A stretch of DNA of 64,000 nucleotides from an uncultured Prevotella sp. (GTDB taxonomy: Bacteria > Bacteroidota > Bacteroidia > Bacteroidales > Bacteroidaceae). Both the position numbers and the translations under genes were made by a program. The stretch lies in assembly GCA_900771975.1 (NCBI GenBank), contig CAAGPV010000050.1:1-64000 (forward strand), written 5' to 3'. Positions 8,255 to 17,465 of the stretch are shown one piece after another (the stretch's first letter is position 1; each line of letters begins with the position of its first letter). The notes under the pieces were generated by a model that searched no databases, had not been told where the DNA came from, and was given only the letters and a program-made list of their open reading frames with translations.

Positions 8255-9010
8255 TTAAAAGAAAGTCATACTTGCACGACAAAGTTCCCCACCATCTTGG
8301 CGCACAACGCTCACCTTCCTTTCCAACCCACTTTCAGCCTCAGTATAGAAATTGAGAATGTCGCCCTGATGACCTTCCGAAACATAAGCTATTTCCAAAC
8401 GTTTCAAAGGATGAGACTTATACCACGACAAGGGCCACAGGTCTAAGATATGCTCTATGTACTTCACGCTGTTGATATGGCCGTTCACGTCTATGTCGTG
8501 GTATCGGGCCTCAAGCGTTTGAACGAGTTGTACGTCATTTCCCATCTTCACCCTCGACGGCTTGGCAATAGGGCAAGCCTTGTCGACTTCGATATACTTT
8601 TTAATAAGTCCCTCATGGATGCCAAGGATGTCTGTAGGCTGACGGGTATCTGTATCTATCATCGCCCAAATGCTTTTTCCGTAGCCATAGACACGTCCTG
8701 AGCGGGTTGATACGCAGAAATTACGGCTTGTGAAATAGCGCATTGCACTTTCTACCCACGTTTCTACCTGAAACTTGTCATACATACAGGGCATTTCTTT
8801 CATTTCAATGGCTAACCTGCTCAAGACCCACGTCTTGTGAAGAGGATTGAGATAGGTCATTCCGTAGCCACGTGCATCTGAATGGTAATCGGCAGCATTG
8901 AGAAGATGATTGCCCAAATGCCCCATAAAGAGACGGTGAGAAAAATCACAATGAAACGGCTCTGCCATAAACTCATAACACCCTACTTTATCCAATAGTT
9001 CCATTGCCAT
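8255..9010 (-). CDS. Acyl-ACP thioesterase (FatA-like, double hot-dog)
   Basis: A 251-residue acyl-ACP thioesterase family protein. The N-terminal hot-dog half contains NHLLNAADYHSDARGYG and LHKTWVLSRLAIEM; the second half has DIDVNGHINSVKYIEHILD, in which the D-x-N-x-H arrangement matches the family's catalytic Asn-His region. The enzyme releases fatty acids from acyl carrier protein. It overlaps the end of ilvN by 23 bp, so it belongs to the branched-chain operon. A link to branched-chain fatty acid or acyl-chain metabolism is inference. Confidence 0.85.
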   Translation of the reverse strand: MAMELLDKVGCYEFMAEPFHCDFSHRLFMGHLGNHLLNAADYHSDARGYGMTYLNPLHKTWVLSRLAIEMKEMPCMYDKFQVETWVESAMRYFTSRNFCVSTRSGRVYGYGKSIWAMIDTDTRQPTDILGIHEGLIKKYIEVDKACPIAKPSRVKMGNDVQLVQTLEARYHDIDVNGHINSVKYIEHILDLWPLSWYKSHPLKRLEIAYVSEGHQGDILNFYTEAESGLERKVSVVRQDGGELCRASMTFF

Positions 9011-9545
9011 GCTTTTCTTGATTGTGAAGATATTCGCTTATAGGCTCATCAAAGCTACGTGTCAACGCTATACGCCCGCTTCTGGAATATTGCAATAAGC
9101 AGCCATACTTGTCAAACTGATTATACAAATCGGTAACTTCCTCTGTAAGGCCAGCTAAAAGCACCGTACTGTAGGTAGGGTTAACTTCAAGCATATGGGC
9201 ATCATGATGCCTGATAGCTCTTGACACTTCCGGATTCTTGAGCAAAACGGGAGTGGCTATCTTGTAAAGCCCAACTTCATGCATAAAGATTTCATCATCC
9301 GTATAATAATCAGCCTTGACTACATCAATCTTTTTCTCTATCTGTTTGGTAATCTTTACAATTTGATCAGGGTCGCTCCAAGCCGTTATCGTATACTTGT
9401 GTATGCCTTTAATACTCGAAGCTGAAACATTTAAACTTTCAATATTGACCTGACGACGGGTAAACACTGCCGTTATCTGGTTTAAAACACCTGCAATATT
9501 TTCAGAATAAACCAATAATGTATAGAATTTCTTGTTTTGTTCCAT
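8988..9545 (-). CDS. ilvN: Acetolactate synthase small (regulatory) subunit
   Basis: A 185-residue ACT-domain subunit: YTLLVYSENIAGVLNQITAVFTRRQVNIESLNVS is the N-terminal ACT fold that binds valine for feedback inhibition. The ATG at 9545 (MEQNKKFYTLL) is preferred because the longer frame would run back into the ilvB stop region; this start leaves 19 bp after ilvB. It activates and regulates the catalytic IlvB subunit. The C-terminal domain is typical of small subunits of about 180 residues. Confidence 0.93.
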   Translation of the reverse strand: MEQNKKFYTLLVYSENIAGVLNQITAVFTRRQVNIESLNVSASSIKGIHKYTITAWSDPDQIVKITKQIEKKIDVVKADYYTDDEIFMHEVGLYKIATPVLLKNPEVSRAIRHHDAHMLEVNPTYSTVLLAGLTEEVTDLYNQFDKYGCLLQYSRSGRIALTRSFDEPISEYLHNQEKHGNGTIG

Positions 9546-9564
9546 TTCTCTAAAACCTAATTCT

Positions 9565-11280
9565 TTAAATGTCGAGGTGCAACTGCATTTCGTCAATGGA
9601 CGTTCCTGGCAAAGTCATCGGACAAATACTTTCATCTTCTTTTACAGCACATTCCAGAAAATAGGGGCCATCCGTTGTAAGCATATCCTGTATCTTGGCT
9701 TGCAAATCCTTTCGGTCTACAACCACCGAGTAAGGAATATTATAGCCACGACATATTTCTTCATATTGAGGATTGAGCATATGGGTAAATGAACGGCGAT
9801 GATGAAACATCAAGTCTTGCCACTGTCGCACATTACCAAGATAGTTGTTGTTAAGCAATATCAGTTTAACTGGAATGCGGTGCTCCATAATTGTACCCAA
9901 TTCCTGAATGCTCATCTGCAAACCTCCATCACCTGTAAACAGGCAAACAGTACGTTTACTTCCAAAAGTAGCACCTACAGCTGCCGGCAAGCCAAACCCC
10001 ATCGTACCCAATCCGCCACTCGTAACAATGCTTCTATTAAGACGATATTTGAAATAACGGCTTGAAAACATCTGATTAAGCCCGACATCATTCACCAAAA
10101 TACCTTCGCCTCGGGTGGCTTCTGCCACTGTATTGACAATTTCACCCATCAACAAGGGACCTTCTGTGGGATGAATGGCTGGCTTTATCACCTGTTCAAA
10201 CTCTTTTTCATAAAGAGGCAAGAAAGACTCTCGCCATTTCCGATGGTCTGCTTCCTCCAACAAACGGGTAATGGCAGGCAAACTTTCTTTGCAATCGCCC
10301 ACAACAGCCACTGTCGTCTTTACGTTCTTGTCTATTTCTACAGCATCTATATCCAAATGAATAACCTTGGCCTGCTTGGCATAAGTGTCCAAACGCCCTG
10401 TAACCCTATCGCTAAAACGCATACCTATAGCTATCAGAACGTCACATTCTTGTTGCTTCACATTGGGTGCATAGTTGCCGTGCATTCCCAACATCCCTAC
10501 ATTAAGTGGATGATTGGAGGGTAATGCCGAGAGACCTAACAAGGTACGGGCAGCAGGAATGTCTGCCTTTTCCAAAAAATCAAGCAATTCCTTTTGGGCA
10601 TTTCCCAATTCCACGCCTTGGCCAACCAAAGCCAACGGCTTCTTAGCGGCATTTATTATGTTGGCCGCACGCAGCACAGCTTGTTCATCGATAGGTGGCA
10701 CAGGAATATAAGAACGAATATGGTCTACCTTAACAGGCTTCCATTCGCACGACTGCACCTGCGCATTCTTTGGAAAATCCAACACAACAGGACCAGGACG
10801 GCCACTACGAGCAATATAAAACGCACGACTTACAGCCCAAGCCACATCTTCCGGACGACGTATCTGATAGCTCCACTTTGAAATGGGTTGGGCGATGCCT
10901 ACCAAATCGACTTCTTGAAAAGCATCGGTACCCAAAGCTCCTACACCAACTTGGCCTGCTATCACTACCAATGGCGTAGAATCCATCATGGCATCTGCTA
11001 CACCTGTCAAAGTGTTGGTTGCTCCCGGTCCACTGGTGACCAAGGCTACACCAACCCTTCCACTTACCCTTGCATAGCCTTCTGCTGCATGTGCCGCAGC
11101 CTGTTCATGTCGGACAAGGATATGCCGAAAAATTTTATCGTTGGTATAATCGTACAATCTGTCAAAAACGGGCATGATCGCACCTCCCGGATAGCCGAAA
11201 ATAGTTTCTACACCTTCCGCTTTCAGGGCACGCATCAACGCTTCCGCACCACTTATTGTTTCACTTTTTTGTTTATCCAT
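9565..11280 (-). CDS. ilvB: Acetolactate synthase large (catalytic) subunit
   Basis: A 571-residue ThDP-dependent enzyme that condenses pyruvate with pyruvate or 2-oxobutyrate. The N-terminal domain has the catalytic glutamate in ILVRHEQAAAHAAEGYAR, the central domain has the FAD-binding GMLGMHGNYAPN region, and the C-terminal ThDP motif is GDGGLQMSIQELGTIMEHRIPVKLILLNN. Length matches bacterial biosynthetic enzymes. Lies 13 bp after ilvD and 19 bp before ilvN in one operon. Confidence 0.97.
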   Translation of the reverse strand: MDKQKSETISGAEALMRALKAEGVETIFGYPGGAIMPVFDRLYDYTNDKIFRHILVRHEQAAAHAAEGYARVSGRVGVALVTSGPGATNTLTGVADAMMDSTPLVVIAGQVGVGALGTDAFQEVDLVGIAQPISKWSYQIRRPEDVAWAVSRAFYIARSGRPGPVVLDFPKNAQVQSCEWKPVKVDHIRSYIPVPPIDEQAVLRAANIINAAKKPLALVGQGVELGNAQKELLDFLEKADIPAARTLLGLSALPSNHPLNVGMLGMHGNYAPNVKQQECDVLIAIGMRFSDRVTGRLDTYAKQAKVIHLDIDAVEIDKNVKTTVAVVGDCKESLPAITRLLEEADHRKWRESFLPLYEKEFEQVIKPAIHPTEGPLLMGEIVNTVAEATRGEGILVNDVGLNQMFSSRYFKYRLNRSIVTSGGLGTMGFGLPAAVGATFGSKRTVCLFTGDGGLQMSIQELGTIMEHRIPVKLILLNNNYLGNVRQWQDLMFHHRRSFTHMLNPQYEEICRGYNIPYSVVVDRKDLQAKIQDMLTTDGPYFLECAVKEDESICPMTLPGTSIDEMQLHLDI

Positions 11281-11293
11281 AAGGTTGCTTCAT

Positions 11294-13096
11294 TTAGTCT
11301 ATCATTCTCACTCCACCCTTATCTGCACTCGCTACACTTTGAGCATAAGCACGTAATGCTTTGCTTACTACACGTTTACGCTTTAACGGTTGCATCGGAC
11401 GATTAGACAACTCTTCATCACTAAGTTTCACATTAATTGACCGCGAAGGTATGTCTATCACGATGATATCACCATCTTGTATCTTTCCAACATTCCCACC
11501 ACTGGCTGCTTCTGGAGAAATATGGCCAATGCTCAAGCCCGATGTTCCGCCCGAAAAACGTCCGTCTGTTATCAATGCACATTCCTTTCCTAAATGACGG
11601 CTCTTGATATAAGAGGTCGGATAAAGCATTTCTTGCATGCCCGGACCTCCTTTTGGACCTTCATGGGTAATGACAACGCAATCTCCACTCTGAACTTTTC
11701 CATTTAAAATACCTTCGCAAGCATCTTCTTGCGAATCGAACACCACAGCAGGGCCCTCAAAATGCCATAATTCCGGATCTACGCCTGCGGTCTTGACAAC
11801 ACAACCGTCTTGTGCAATATTTCCAAAGAGTACGGCCAATCCCCCATCCTTCGTATATGCATGGGCTATGTCGCGAATACAACCGGTTTCTCTATCTGTA
11901 TCCAAACTCGGCCATTGCTCGTTTTGACTTCCCATCTTAGTGGAGAAACGATGACCAGGAGCACTGTGATAAATTCTATCGGCCTCCTTGTCTATTTCCT
12001 TTTTGGTAATATCATATTTAGAAAGGGCAGCTTTCAAAGTCATCCCGTCTACCCGATTAACATTCTTGTCTATTAATCCACCTTTATCCAACTCATTCAA
12101 TATGCCTAAAATGCCACCTGCCCTATTGCACTCTTGTACACTATACTTCTGTGTGTTGGGCGACAACTTGCACAGACAGGGTACTTTTCGACTTAACTGG
12201 TCGATATCCGACATCTTAAAATCCACATTTCCTTCTTGTGCAACAGCCAAAAGGTGAAGTACAGTGTTGGTAGAACCACCCATTGCAATATCCAAAGTCA
12301 TAGCATTCAAGAACGCTGGTCGCGTTGCAATATTCCGAGGAAGAACACTGTCGTCTCCTTCTTCATAATAAGCAAGAGCATTTTTTACGATTTGACGAGC
12401 AGCATCCTTAAAAAGTTCTATGCGATTTCTATGCGTGGCCAATATGGTTCCATTACCAGGTAAAGACAATCCTATAGCTTCAGTTAACGAATTCATAGAA
12501 TTTGCAGTAAACATTCCTGAACAACTTCCGCAACCTGGACAAGCACATTGTTCCAAACTGTTTACTTCTTCATCAGAGAGTTCCTTGTCAGCCCCTCCGA
12601 CCATTGCAGTTATCAAATCTGCATTTTGGCCACGCCACCGACCAGCTTCCATAGGGCCACCACTACAGAACACCGTTGGAATATTCAATCGCATGGCAGC
12701 CATTAACATACCTGGAGTTACTTTATCACAGTTGGAAATACAAATCATTGCATCTGCCTTGTGAGCATTCACCATATACTCAACAGAATCAGCAATTATG
12801 TCTCGGGATGGTAATGAATAGAGCATCCCATCATGACCCATAGCGATGCCGTCGTCAATGGCAATAGTATTGAATTCAGCAGCATAACAGCCCAAACGCT
12901 CTATTTCCTCTTTTACAATCTGTCCTATCTCATGTAAATGTGTATGACCTGGCACGAACTGAGTAAATGAGTTTACTATTGCAATTATCGGTTTGCCAAA
13001 TTGTTCTTGTTTCATACCTGCTGCCACCCAAAGAGCACGGGCGCCTGCCATTTTCCTACCATTCGTACATACAGAACTACGTAACTGATGCTTCAT
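11294..13096 (-). CDS. ilvD: Dihydroxy-acid dehydratase
   Basis: A 600-residue iron-sulfur enzyme that dehydrates 2,3-dihydroxy acids to 2-oxo acids in branched-chain amino acid synthesis. Cluster-ligand cysteines are visible in ICISNCDKVTPGM and CPGCGSCSGMFTANSMN. The C-terminus holds GPKGGPGMQEML and TDGRFSGGTSGLSIGH signatures. The ATG at 13096 (MKHQLRSS) fits homologues better than an in-frame ATG 12 bp upstream. First gene of the operon, with a promoter about 30 bp upstream. Confidence 0.96.
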   Translation of the reverse strand: MKHQLRSSVCTNGRKMAGARALWVAAGMKQEQFGKPIIAIVNSFTQFVPGHTHLHEIGQIVKEEIERLGCYAAEFNTIAIDDGIAMGHDGMLYSLPSRDIIADSVEYMVNAHKADAMICISNCDKVTPGMLMAAMRLNIPTVFCSGGPMEAGRWRGQNADLITAMVGGADKELSDEEVNSLEQCACPGCGSCSGMFTANSMNSLTEAIGLSLPGNGTILATHRNRIELFKDAARQIVKNALAYYEEGDDSVLPRNIATRPAFLNAMTLDIAMGGSTNTVLHLLAVAQEGNVDFKMSDIDQLSRKVPCLCKLSPNTQKYSVQECNRAGGILGILNELDKGGLIDKNVNRVDGMTLKAALSKYDITKKEIDKEADRIYHSAPGHRFSTKMGSQNEQWPSLDTDRETGCIRDIAHAYTKDGGLAVLFGNIAQDGCVVKTAGVDPELWHFEGPAVVFDSQEDACEGILNGKVQSGDCVVITHEGPKGGPGMQEMLYPTSYIKSRHLGKECALITDGRFSGGTSGLSIGHISPEAASGGNVGKIQDGDIIVIDIPSRSINVKLSDEELSNRPMQPLKRKRVVSKALRAYAQSVASADKGGVRMID

Positions 13097-13127
13097 AATT
13101 GTTCGCATATTTAACTATTTATAAGTG

Positions 13128-13159
13128 CAAAGTTAAGGAGAATTTGCCGTATACGCAAC
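13128..13159 (-). promoter_or_regulatory. Promoter of the ilvD operon
   Basis: On the minus strand, GTTG (13156-13159), a 20 bp spacer and TAACTTTG (13128-13135). The -7 box is perfect, the -33 differs in one base. The transcript would start only about 25 nt before ilvD, leaving no space for a leader attenuator. An inverted repeat TTTACAC-(5)-GTGTAAA at 13175-13193 lies just upstream of -33 and could be a regulator site. Confidence 0.65.
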
Positions 13160-13289
13160 AATTAATAAATAAAGTTTACACGAAAAGTGTAAAAGAGTAA
13201 CAAAAACACCATATTAATATTTCAATCCAATACATACTTACACACAATAAAAGAAACGCAACATATCGAAATATAAAATGGGATATAAC

Positions 13290-13323
13290 AAAAAAAATCC
13301 TCGATACCAATCGGTATCGAGGA
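13290..13323 (-). terminator. Terminator of the OmpA-family gene
   Basis: Perfect 11-bp stem TCCTCGATACC (13298-13308) with GGTATCGAGGA (13313-13323) around a 4-nt loop, followed on the minus strand by eight T (13290-13297). It lies about 48 bp after the porin stop codon. This is a textbook intrinsic terminator. Confidence 0.92.
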
Positions 13324-13370
13324 CCTTATTTAGATTAAGAAAACTCTAATCTGTTTGTTTAACTTTTTGA

Positions 13371-14480
13371 TTACTTAACGTAAACAACAGCCAAACGGTT
13401 AGATGTGTTGCCTTGAACACCCTTACCTACAGCCTCGTCTACTACGACACCACGGCCTTTGAGGTAATCAGCAACAACCTTAGCACGGTTCTCAGACAAA
13501 GTCTGGTTGAGTGCAGCAGGACCTTCAGGAGAAGCAGTACCTACAATCTGTACGTGTGCACCATCCTTAACACCGTCCAAAGCAGCCTTAGCTTCCTTAG
13601 TAAGAGCAGACTTACCTTGTGCGAAGGTTACAAGGATAAGGTTCTCAACCTTAACTTGCTTAGCCTCTACAGGCTTCTCAACAGTCTTGATGATCTCCTT
13701 TGGTTTCTTAGCAAGCTCAGACTTCAAAGCGTTGATTTGATCGTTCAATGCATCGATTTCAGCTTGGTCACGAAGTTGAACCAAAGTGAAGTTGTGACGA
13801 CCGTCATGGTTCTTGAACTTGTAAACAACACCAGCGTTCAACTGTACGAAGCTATTGTGGATGTTGTAAGCAGGCTGATCACCGTTAGAATAAGCTTTGT
13901 AGCCATATTCACCTTTACCATCTCTAGTAGTACGGCCAGTAGCTTGACCCAAGAATGCGAAGTTGATAGATGGCTCAACATAAACTTGCCATTCTTTGTT
14001 CTTACCCAAGTTGAATTGGAAATCCAAAGCAGCCTTAGATGTCATACGGTTAGTTGGCTCATAGTTTTTGTGATCTGAGCAGAACAAGTGACCCCAACCA
14101 AGACCATAAAGAGCAGATACTTCGAAGAAACGAGGATCACCTTTGTAACCACCAAAGAGGTTGCTCAAGTTTACAGTACCGAGGAGTTGTGTGTTAATGC
14201 CACGAACTACAGTACCTGTAGAAGCCCAAGGCTTGTTTGAGAAATAAGCGTTGCCCTCAATAGCAAGACCGAATACTGGAGTGATATTCTTACCAATACG
14301 GATACCTGCGTTAGGATCGAGGTCGCTCAACCAACTATGACCAGTGGTCTTAGTTGCAACACCACCATTGATACCAACATAGAGATTGTCAGTAAACTTG
14401 CTCTGACGTAAGCCGTACTCCTGTGCGGATACGGAAACTGCCATTGTAGCAGCAGCTAACAATAAAACTAACTTTTTCAT
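13371..14480 (-). CDS. OmpA family outer-membrane protein
   Basis: A 369-residue porin-like protein: signal peptide (LVLLLAAATMAVSVSAQ), an N-terminal beta-barrel of about 215 residues, a short coiled/linker part (QAEIDALNDQINALKSELAKK), and a C-terminal OmpA peptidoglycan-binding domain (VTFAQGKSALTKEAKAALDG through TLSENRAKVVADYLKGRGV). The codon use is strongly biased towards a small set, as in highly expressed genes. It anchors the outer membrane to the cell wall. It has its own promoter and terminator, so it is monocistronic. Confidence 0.92.
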   Translation of the reverse strand: MKKLVLLLAAATMAVSVSAQEYGLRQSKFTDNLYVGINGGVATKTTGHSWLSDLDPNAGIRIGKNITPVFGLAIEGNAYFSNKPWASTGTVVRGINTQLLGTVNLSNLFGGYKGDPRFFEVSALYGLGWGHLFCSDHKNYEPTNRMTSKAALDFQFNLGKNKEWQVYVEPSINFAFLGQATGRTTRDGKGEYGYKAYSNGDQPAYNIHNSFVQLNAGVVYKFKNHDGRHNFTLVQLRDQAEIDALNDQINALKSELAKKPKEIIKTVEKPVEAKQVKVENLILVTFAQGKSALTKEAKAALDGVKDGAHVQIVGTASPEGPAALNQTLSENRAKVVADYLKGRGVVVDEAVGKGVQGNTSNRLAVVYVK

Positions 14481-14539
14481 GTCTCTCTGAAATTAATTAT
14501 TTAATAAAAAGTTTTTATCTTCTATTCGCTTTCAGATTG

Positions 14540-14571
14540 CAAAGTAATAAAAAAACTTTCGTTCTTCCAAA
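14540..14571 (-). promoter_or_regulatory. Promoter of the OmpA-family gene
   Basis: On the minus strand, TTTG (14568-14571), 20 bp spacer, TTACTTTG (14540-14547, one base off the TAnnTTTG consensus). The leader would be about 55 nt. The rest of the 14481-14809 gap is AT-rich and holds only this promoter and the terminator of the oxidoreductase operon. Confidence 0.65.
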
Positions 14572-14740
14572 TATTTTCAATAAAATTTCACTTCCCAACC
14601 TGTCTATCACCAGAAAATAAGACATTAAGAATAATTTACTTGTCTATTTTTTCTAAAAAACGAAATATTTTGCCTTTTTAATTAAGGTTAGCAGAAAACT
14701 AAAAGGTCTATATATATAATAAGGTGTAAAAAAATGCAAT

Positions 14741-14775
14741 TAAAAAGGTTGGTAACATCACTGTCACCAACCTTT
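14741..14775 (-). terminator. Terminator of the ffh-folD-2-oxoacid oxidoreductase operon
   Basis: On the minus strand AAAGGTTGGT (766-775) pairs with ACCAACCTTT (744-753) over 10 bp, with a T-rich tail. It begins about 35 bp after the last gene (gamma subunit). Confidence 0.85.
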
Positions 14776-14809
14776 CTGAAAATTTAGAGAGTTATTAAAT
14801 TCAGTTGTT

Positions 14810-15352
14810 CTACTGTTTATTGATAATCTTCATTCCTTCCTCCACAGCTTGCATATTGAGAGGTATCATATTGTGATGGCGTTCAGGAAGCGACTTGTAA
14901 AGCGCTTTACTCAAGCCGTTTGTACTGACTACGGGGCACACTTTAAGGAGTCCTCCCAAGACAATCATATTGAAAACCTTAGCGTTTTTCATCTCGGCTG
15001 CTTTGTCCATTGCGTCAATACGAAAAACAGAAATATCATTACGAGTTGGCGGATTGATTACTCCATAGCCGTCATAAATAAGAATTCCGCCCGGCTTTAC
15101 CTTTTGTTCAAACTTATCCAGTGAAGGTTGATTGAGCACTATTGCCACATCATACTTACTAAGAATCGGAGATGAAATGCGACTATCACTGACAATCACA
15201 GTTACATTAGCCGTTCCTCCTCGTTGTTCGGGGCCATAAGCAGGCATCCAGGTAACTTCCTTGTTCTCCATTAATCCAGAATAGGCCAAGATTTTGCCCA
15301 TAGACAAGACACCTTGTCCTCCAAAACCACTGATAATTATCTCTTTTTTCAT
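14810..15352 (-). CDS. 2-oxoacid:acceptor oxidoreductase, gamma subunit
   Basis: A 180-residue KorC/VorC-type gamma subunit. IIISGFGGQGVLSMGKILA at the N-terminus is the nucleotide-binding-like glycine loop of the family, and WMPAYGPEQRGGTANVTVIVS is its other hallmark. It forms the 2-oxoacid:ferredoxin oxidoreductase with the alpha, beta and delta subunits encoded just upstream. Its ATG overlaps the beta-subunit stop by 4 bp. Confidence 0.93.
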   Translation of the reverse strand: MKKEIIISGFGGQGVLSMGKILAYSGLMENKEVTWMPAYGPEQRGGTANVTVIVSDSRISSPILSKYDVAIVLNQPSLDKFEQKVKPGGILIYDGYGVINPPTRNDISVFRIDAMDKAAEMKNAKVFNMIVLGGLLKVCPVVSTNGLSKALYKSLPERHHNMIPLNMQAVEEGMKIINKQ

Positions 15353-16116
15353 AGATTCGTTGTGTCTTTAAGATCTCCTTTTGGATACTGTTTGAACATA
15401 TTTTCTTCCATCCATTGGTTGGCTTTCACTGGAGAAAGCTTCCATCCACTATTACATGTACTAACAATTTCAACCAACGATGAGCCCTTGCCTTGCATTG
15501 AAGCATCAAAAGCTTTACGGATGGCTTTCTTGGCTTTACGAATAGAACCGACGGTTTCAACGCTTTGACGAGTGACATAACACGTACCTCTTAGTTGCGC
15601 TGCAAGCTCTGTAATATTCAAAGGATAGCCATGTAGCTCTGGGACTCGCCCGTAAGGACAAGTTGCCGTCTTTTGTCCCAGCAATGTAGTTGGTGCCATT
15701 TGTCCTCCTGTCATGCCATAAATGGCATTGTTGATAAAGATAATGGCAATATGTTCGCCGCGGTTAAGGGCATGTATTGTCTCAGCTGTACCGATGCAAG
15801 CCAAATCGCCGTCACCTTGATAGGTAAAAACCAAGCGGTTTGGCCATAGGCGTTTAACGGCTGTAGCGACAGCAGGAGCACGACCATGGGCTGCTTCTTG
15901 CCAATCGATGTCAAGATATCTATAAGCAAAGACCGCACAACCGACAGGACAAACGCCGACCGTCTTCTCTTCCATTCCCATTTCTTCAATGACTTCAGCC
16001 ACAAGCTTATGCACCACTCCATGGGAACAGCCCGGACAATAGTGCATAGGGGTGTCGTTCATTAGCGTTGGTTTCTTGTAAACCAAGTTCTCCGGTGCAA
16101 TTATTTTGTTACTCAT
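15349..16116 (-). CDS. 2-oxoacid:acceptor oxidoreductase, beta (thiamine pyrophosphate) subunit
   Basis: A 255-residue ThDP-binding subunit: MHYCPGCSHGVVHKL at the start and the ThDP motif YQGDGDLACIGTAETIHALNRGEHIAIIFINN in the middle. The reaction is oxidative decarboxylation of a 2-oxoacid to acyl-CoA with ferredoxin as electron acceptor. Overlaps the alpha subunit and the gamma subunit by 4 bp each. Substrate (branched-chain 2-oxoacid or 2-oxoglutarate) cannot be decided by eye. Confidence 0.92.
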   Translation of the reverse strand: MSNKIIAPENLVYKKPTLMNDTPMHYCPGCSHGVVHKLVAEVIEEMGMEEKTVGVCPVGCAVFAYRYLDIDWQEAAHGRAPAVATAVKRLWPNRLVFTYQGDGDLACIGTAETIHALNRGEHIAIIFINNAIYGMTGGQMAPTTLLGQKTATCPYGRVPELHGYPLNITELAAQLRGTCYVTRQSVETVGSIRKAKKAIRKAFDASMQGKGSSLVEIVSTCNSGWKLSPVKANQWMEENMFKQYPKGDLKDTTNL

Positions 16117-17195
16117 GCCAATTTCTCCTTCAACGCATTAACAATTTCTTCTGGTTCTGGGACAATGCCGCCCAATCGCCCAAAGTGTTCAACCTTTACG
16201 CTTCCATTAACAGCAAGACGAACATCTTCTACCATCTGACCTGCATTTATCTCAGCTACCAATATACCTTTCTTTCCTTTAGCCACCTCTGCTATCTGTT
16301 TAGATGGGAACGGCCAAAGTGTAATTGGGCGGAAGAGTCCTACCTTTATACCTTGTTCACGGGCCAATTCCAAGGCTTTTTCCGCTATTCGGGCTGCACT
16401 TCCGAAGCTGACAATTACATAATCAGCATCTTCCATCTTCTGAGTTTCATAACGAACCTCATTATTCTGGATTTCAGCATATTTCTGCTGTAGATGAAGG
16501 TTACGTTCTTCCATTACTTCCGGTTTCAACTCCAGTGACGTCAAAATATTAGGTTGACGATCTTTTGTACGTCCAACGGTTGCCCAAGGATAAAGCCGTT
16601 TGATTTCCTCTTCTGTTTTTCGTGGCTTTTGCGGAGGTAAAACCACCTTTTCCATCATTTGTCCGATGACTCCATCACTTAAAATCATAGCTGGGTTGCG
16701 ATACTTGAATGCAAGTTCAAAGGCCAAATCCACAAAGTCTGCCATCTCTTGGACAGAATTTGGAGCCAGCACAATGACATAGTAGTCGCCATTACCGCCA
16801 CCTCGAGTGGCTTGAAAATAGTCGCTCTGTGAAGGTTGGATGGTACCCAACCCTGGGCCTCCTCTTTGGACGTTTACAATCAGTCCAGGAATTTCCGCAC
16901 CTGCCATATAAGCGATACCTTCCTGCATCAGTGCCACACCAGGACTTGACGAAGAAGTCATCACCCGTTTTCCGGCCCCAGCACCTCCATAAATCATATT
17001 GATTGCTGCGACTTCGCTCTCAGCCTGGAGCACTACCATACCTGTTGTCTCCCATGGTTTGAGCAAAGCCAATGTTTCGAGCACCTCACTTTGAGGGGTT
17101 ATCGGGTAACCGAAATAGCCGTCTGTTCCGCAACGTATAGCTGCTCGAGCGATAGCTTCGTTACCTTTCATTAACAATACCTCTTGTTCTTCCAT
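16113..17195 (-). CDS. vorB: 2-oxoacid:acceptor oxidoreductase, alpha subunit (VorB-like)
   Basis: A 360-residue alpha subunit. KGNEAIARAAIRCGTDGYFGYPITPQSEVLETLA is the pyrimidine-binding domain, with the essential Glu in LQAESEVAAINMIYGGAGAG. The ATG at 17195 (MEEQEVLLMKG) leaves 4 bp after the ferredoxin subunit; the longer frame would overlap it extensively. Most similar in feel to VorB (3-methyl-2-oxobutanoate:ferredoxin oxidoreductase) or KorA. Substrate is uncertain. Confidence 0.9.
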   Translation of the reverse strand: MEEQEVLLMKGNEAIARAAIRCGTDGYFGYPITPQSEVLETLALLKPWETTGMVVLQAESEVAAINMIYGGAGAGKRVMTSSSSPGVALMQEGIAYMAGAEIPGLIVNVQRGGPGLGTIQPSQSDYFQATRGGGNGDYYVIVLAPNSVQEMADFVDLAFELAFKYRNPAMILSDGVIGQMMEKVVLPPQKPRKTEEEIKRLYPWATVGRTKDRQPNILTSLELKPEVMEERNLHLQQKYAEIQNNEVRYETQKMEDADYVIVSFGSAARIAEKALELAREQGIKVGLFRPITLWPFPSKQIAEVAKGKKGILVAEINAGQMVEDVRLAVNGSVKVEHFGRLGGIVPEPEEIVNALKEKLA

Positions 17196-17199
17196 GTGT

Positions 17200-17433
17200 T
17201 TATTCCTCCACCTTTTTACGGTAAACTGTGATACATCCGTCAGGGCAAACAATTGCACAAGAAGCGCATCCCACGCATTTGTCTGCATCTACCGGTTCTA
17301 CATAAGGATAACCGTGAACATTTACTTTTTTTTGTGCAAGAGCAATCACTTTCTGCGGACACGCTACAATACACAATTGGCATCCTTTGCATCTGCCGGT
17401 ATCAACTACAATTGCACCTTTTATCTTCCCCAT
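17200..17433 (-). CDS. 4Fe-4S ferredoxin-type subunit (delta) of the 2-oxoacid oxidoreductase
   Basis: A 77-residue protein with two CxxCxxCxxxC[P] clusters: CKGCQLCIVACP and CVGCASCAIVCP, each binding one [4Fe-4S]. It passes electrons from the ThDP subunits to ferredoxin. It lies 4 bp before the alpha subunit and 32 bp after a short TPR gene. Confidence 0.93.
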   Translation of the reverse strand: MGKIKGAIVVDTGRCKGCQLCIVACPQKVIALAQKKVNVHGYPYVEPVDADKCVGCASCAIVCPDGCITVYRKKVEE

Positions 17434-17465
17434 AGTTTTTTGTATTATCGTTGTTCAACCTCTAT

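Noticed and set aside
13413..14078. Plus-strand open frame of 221 codons opposite the OmpA-family gene
   Set aside because: Serine/leucine-rich shadow of a highly biased gene on the other strand; no domain, no promoter.
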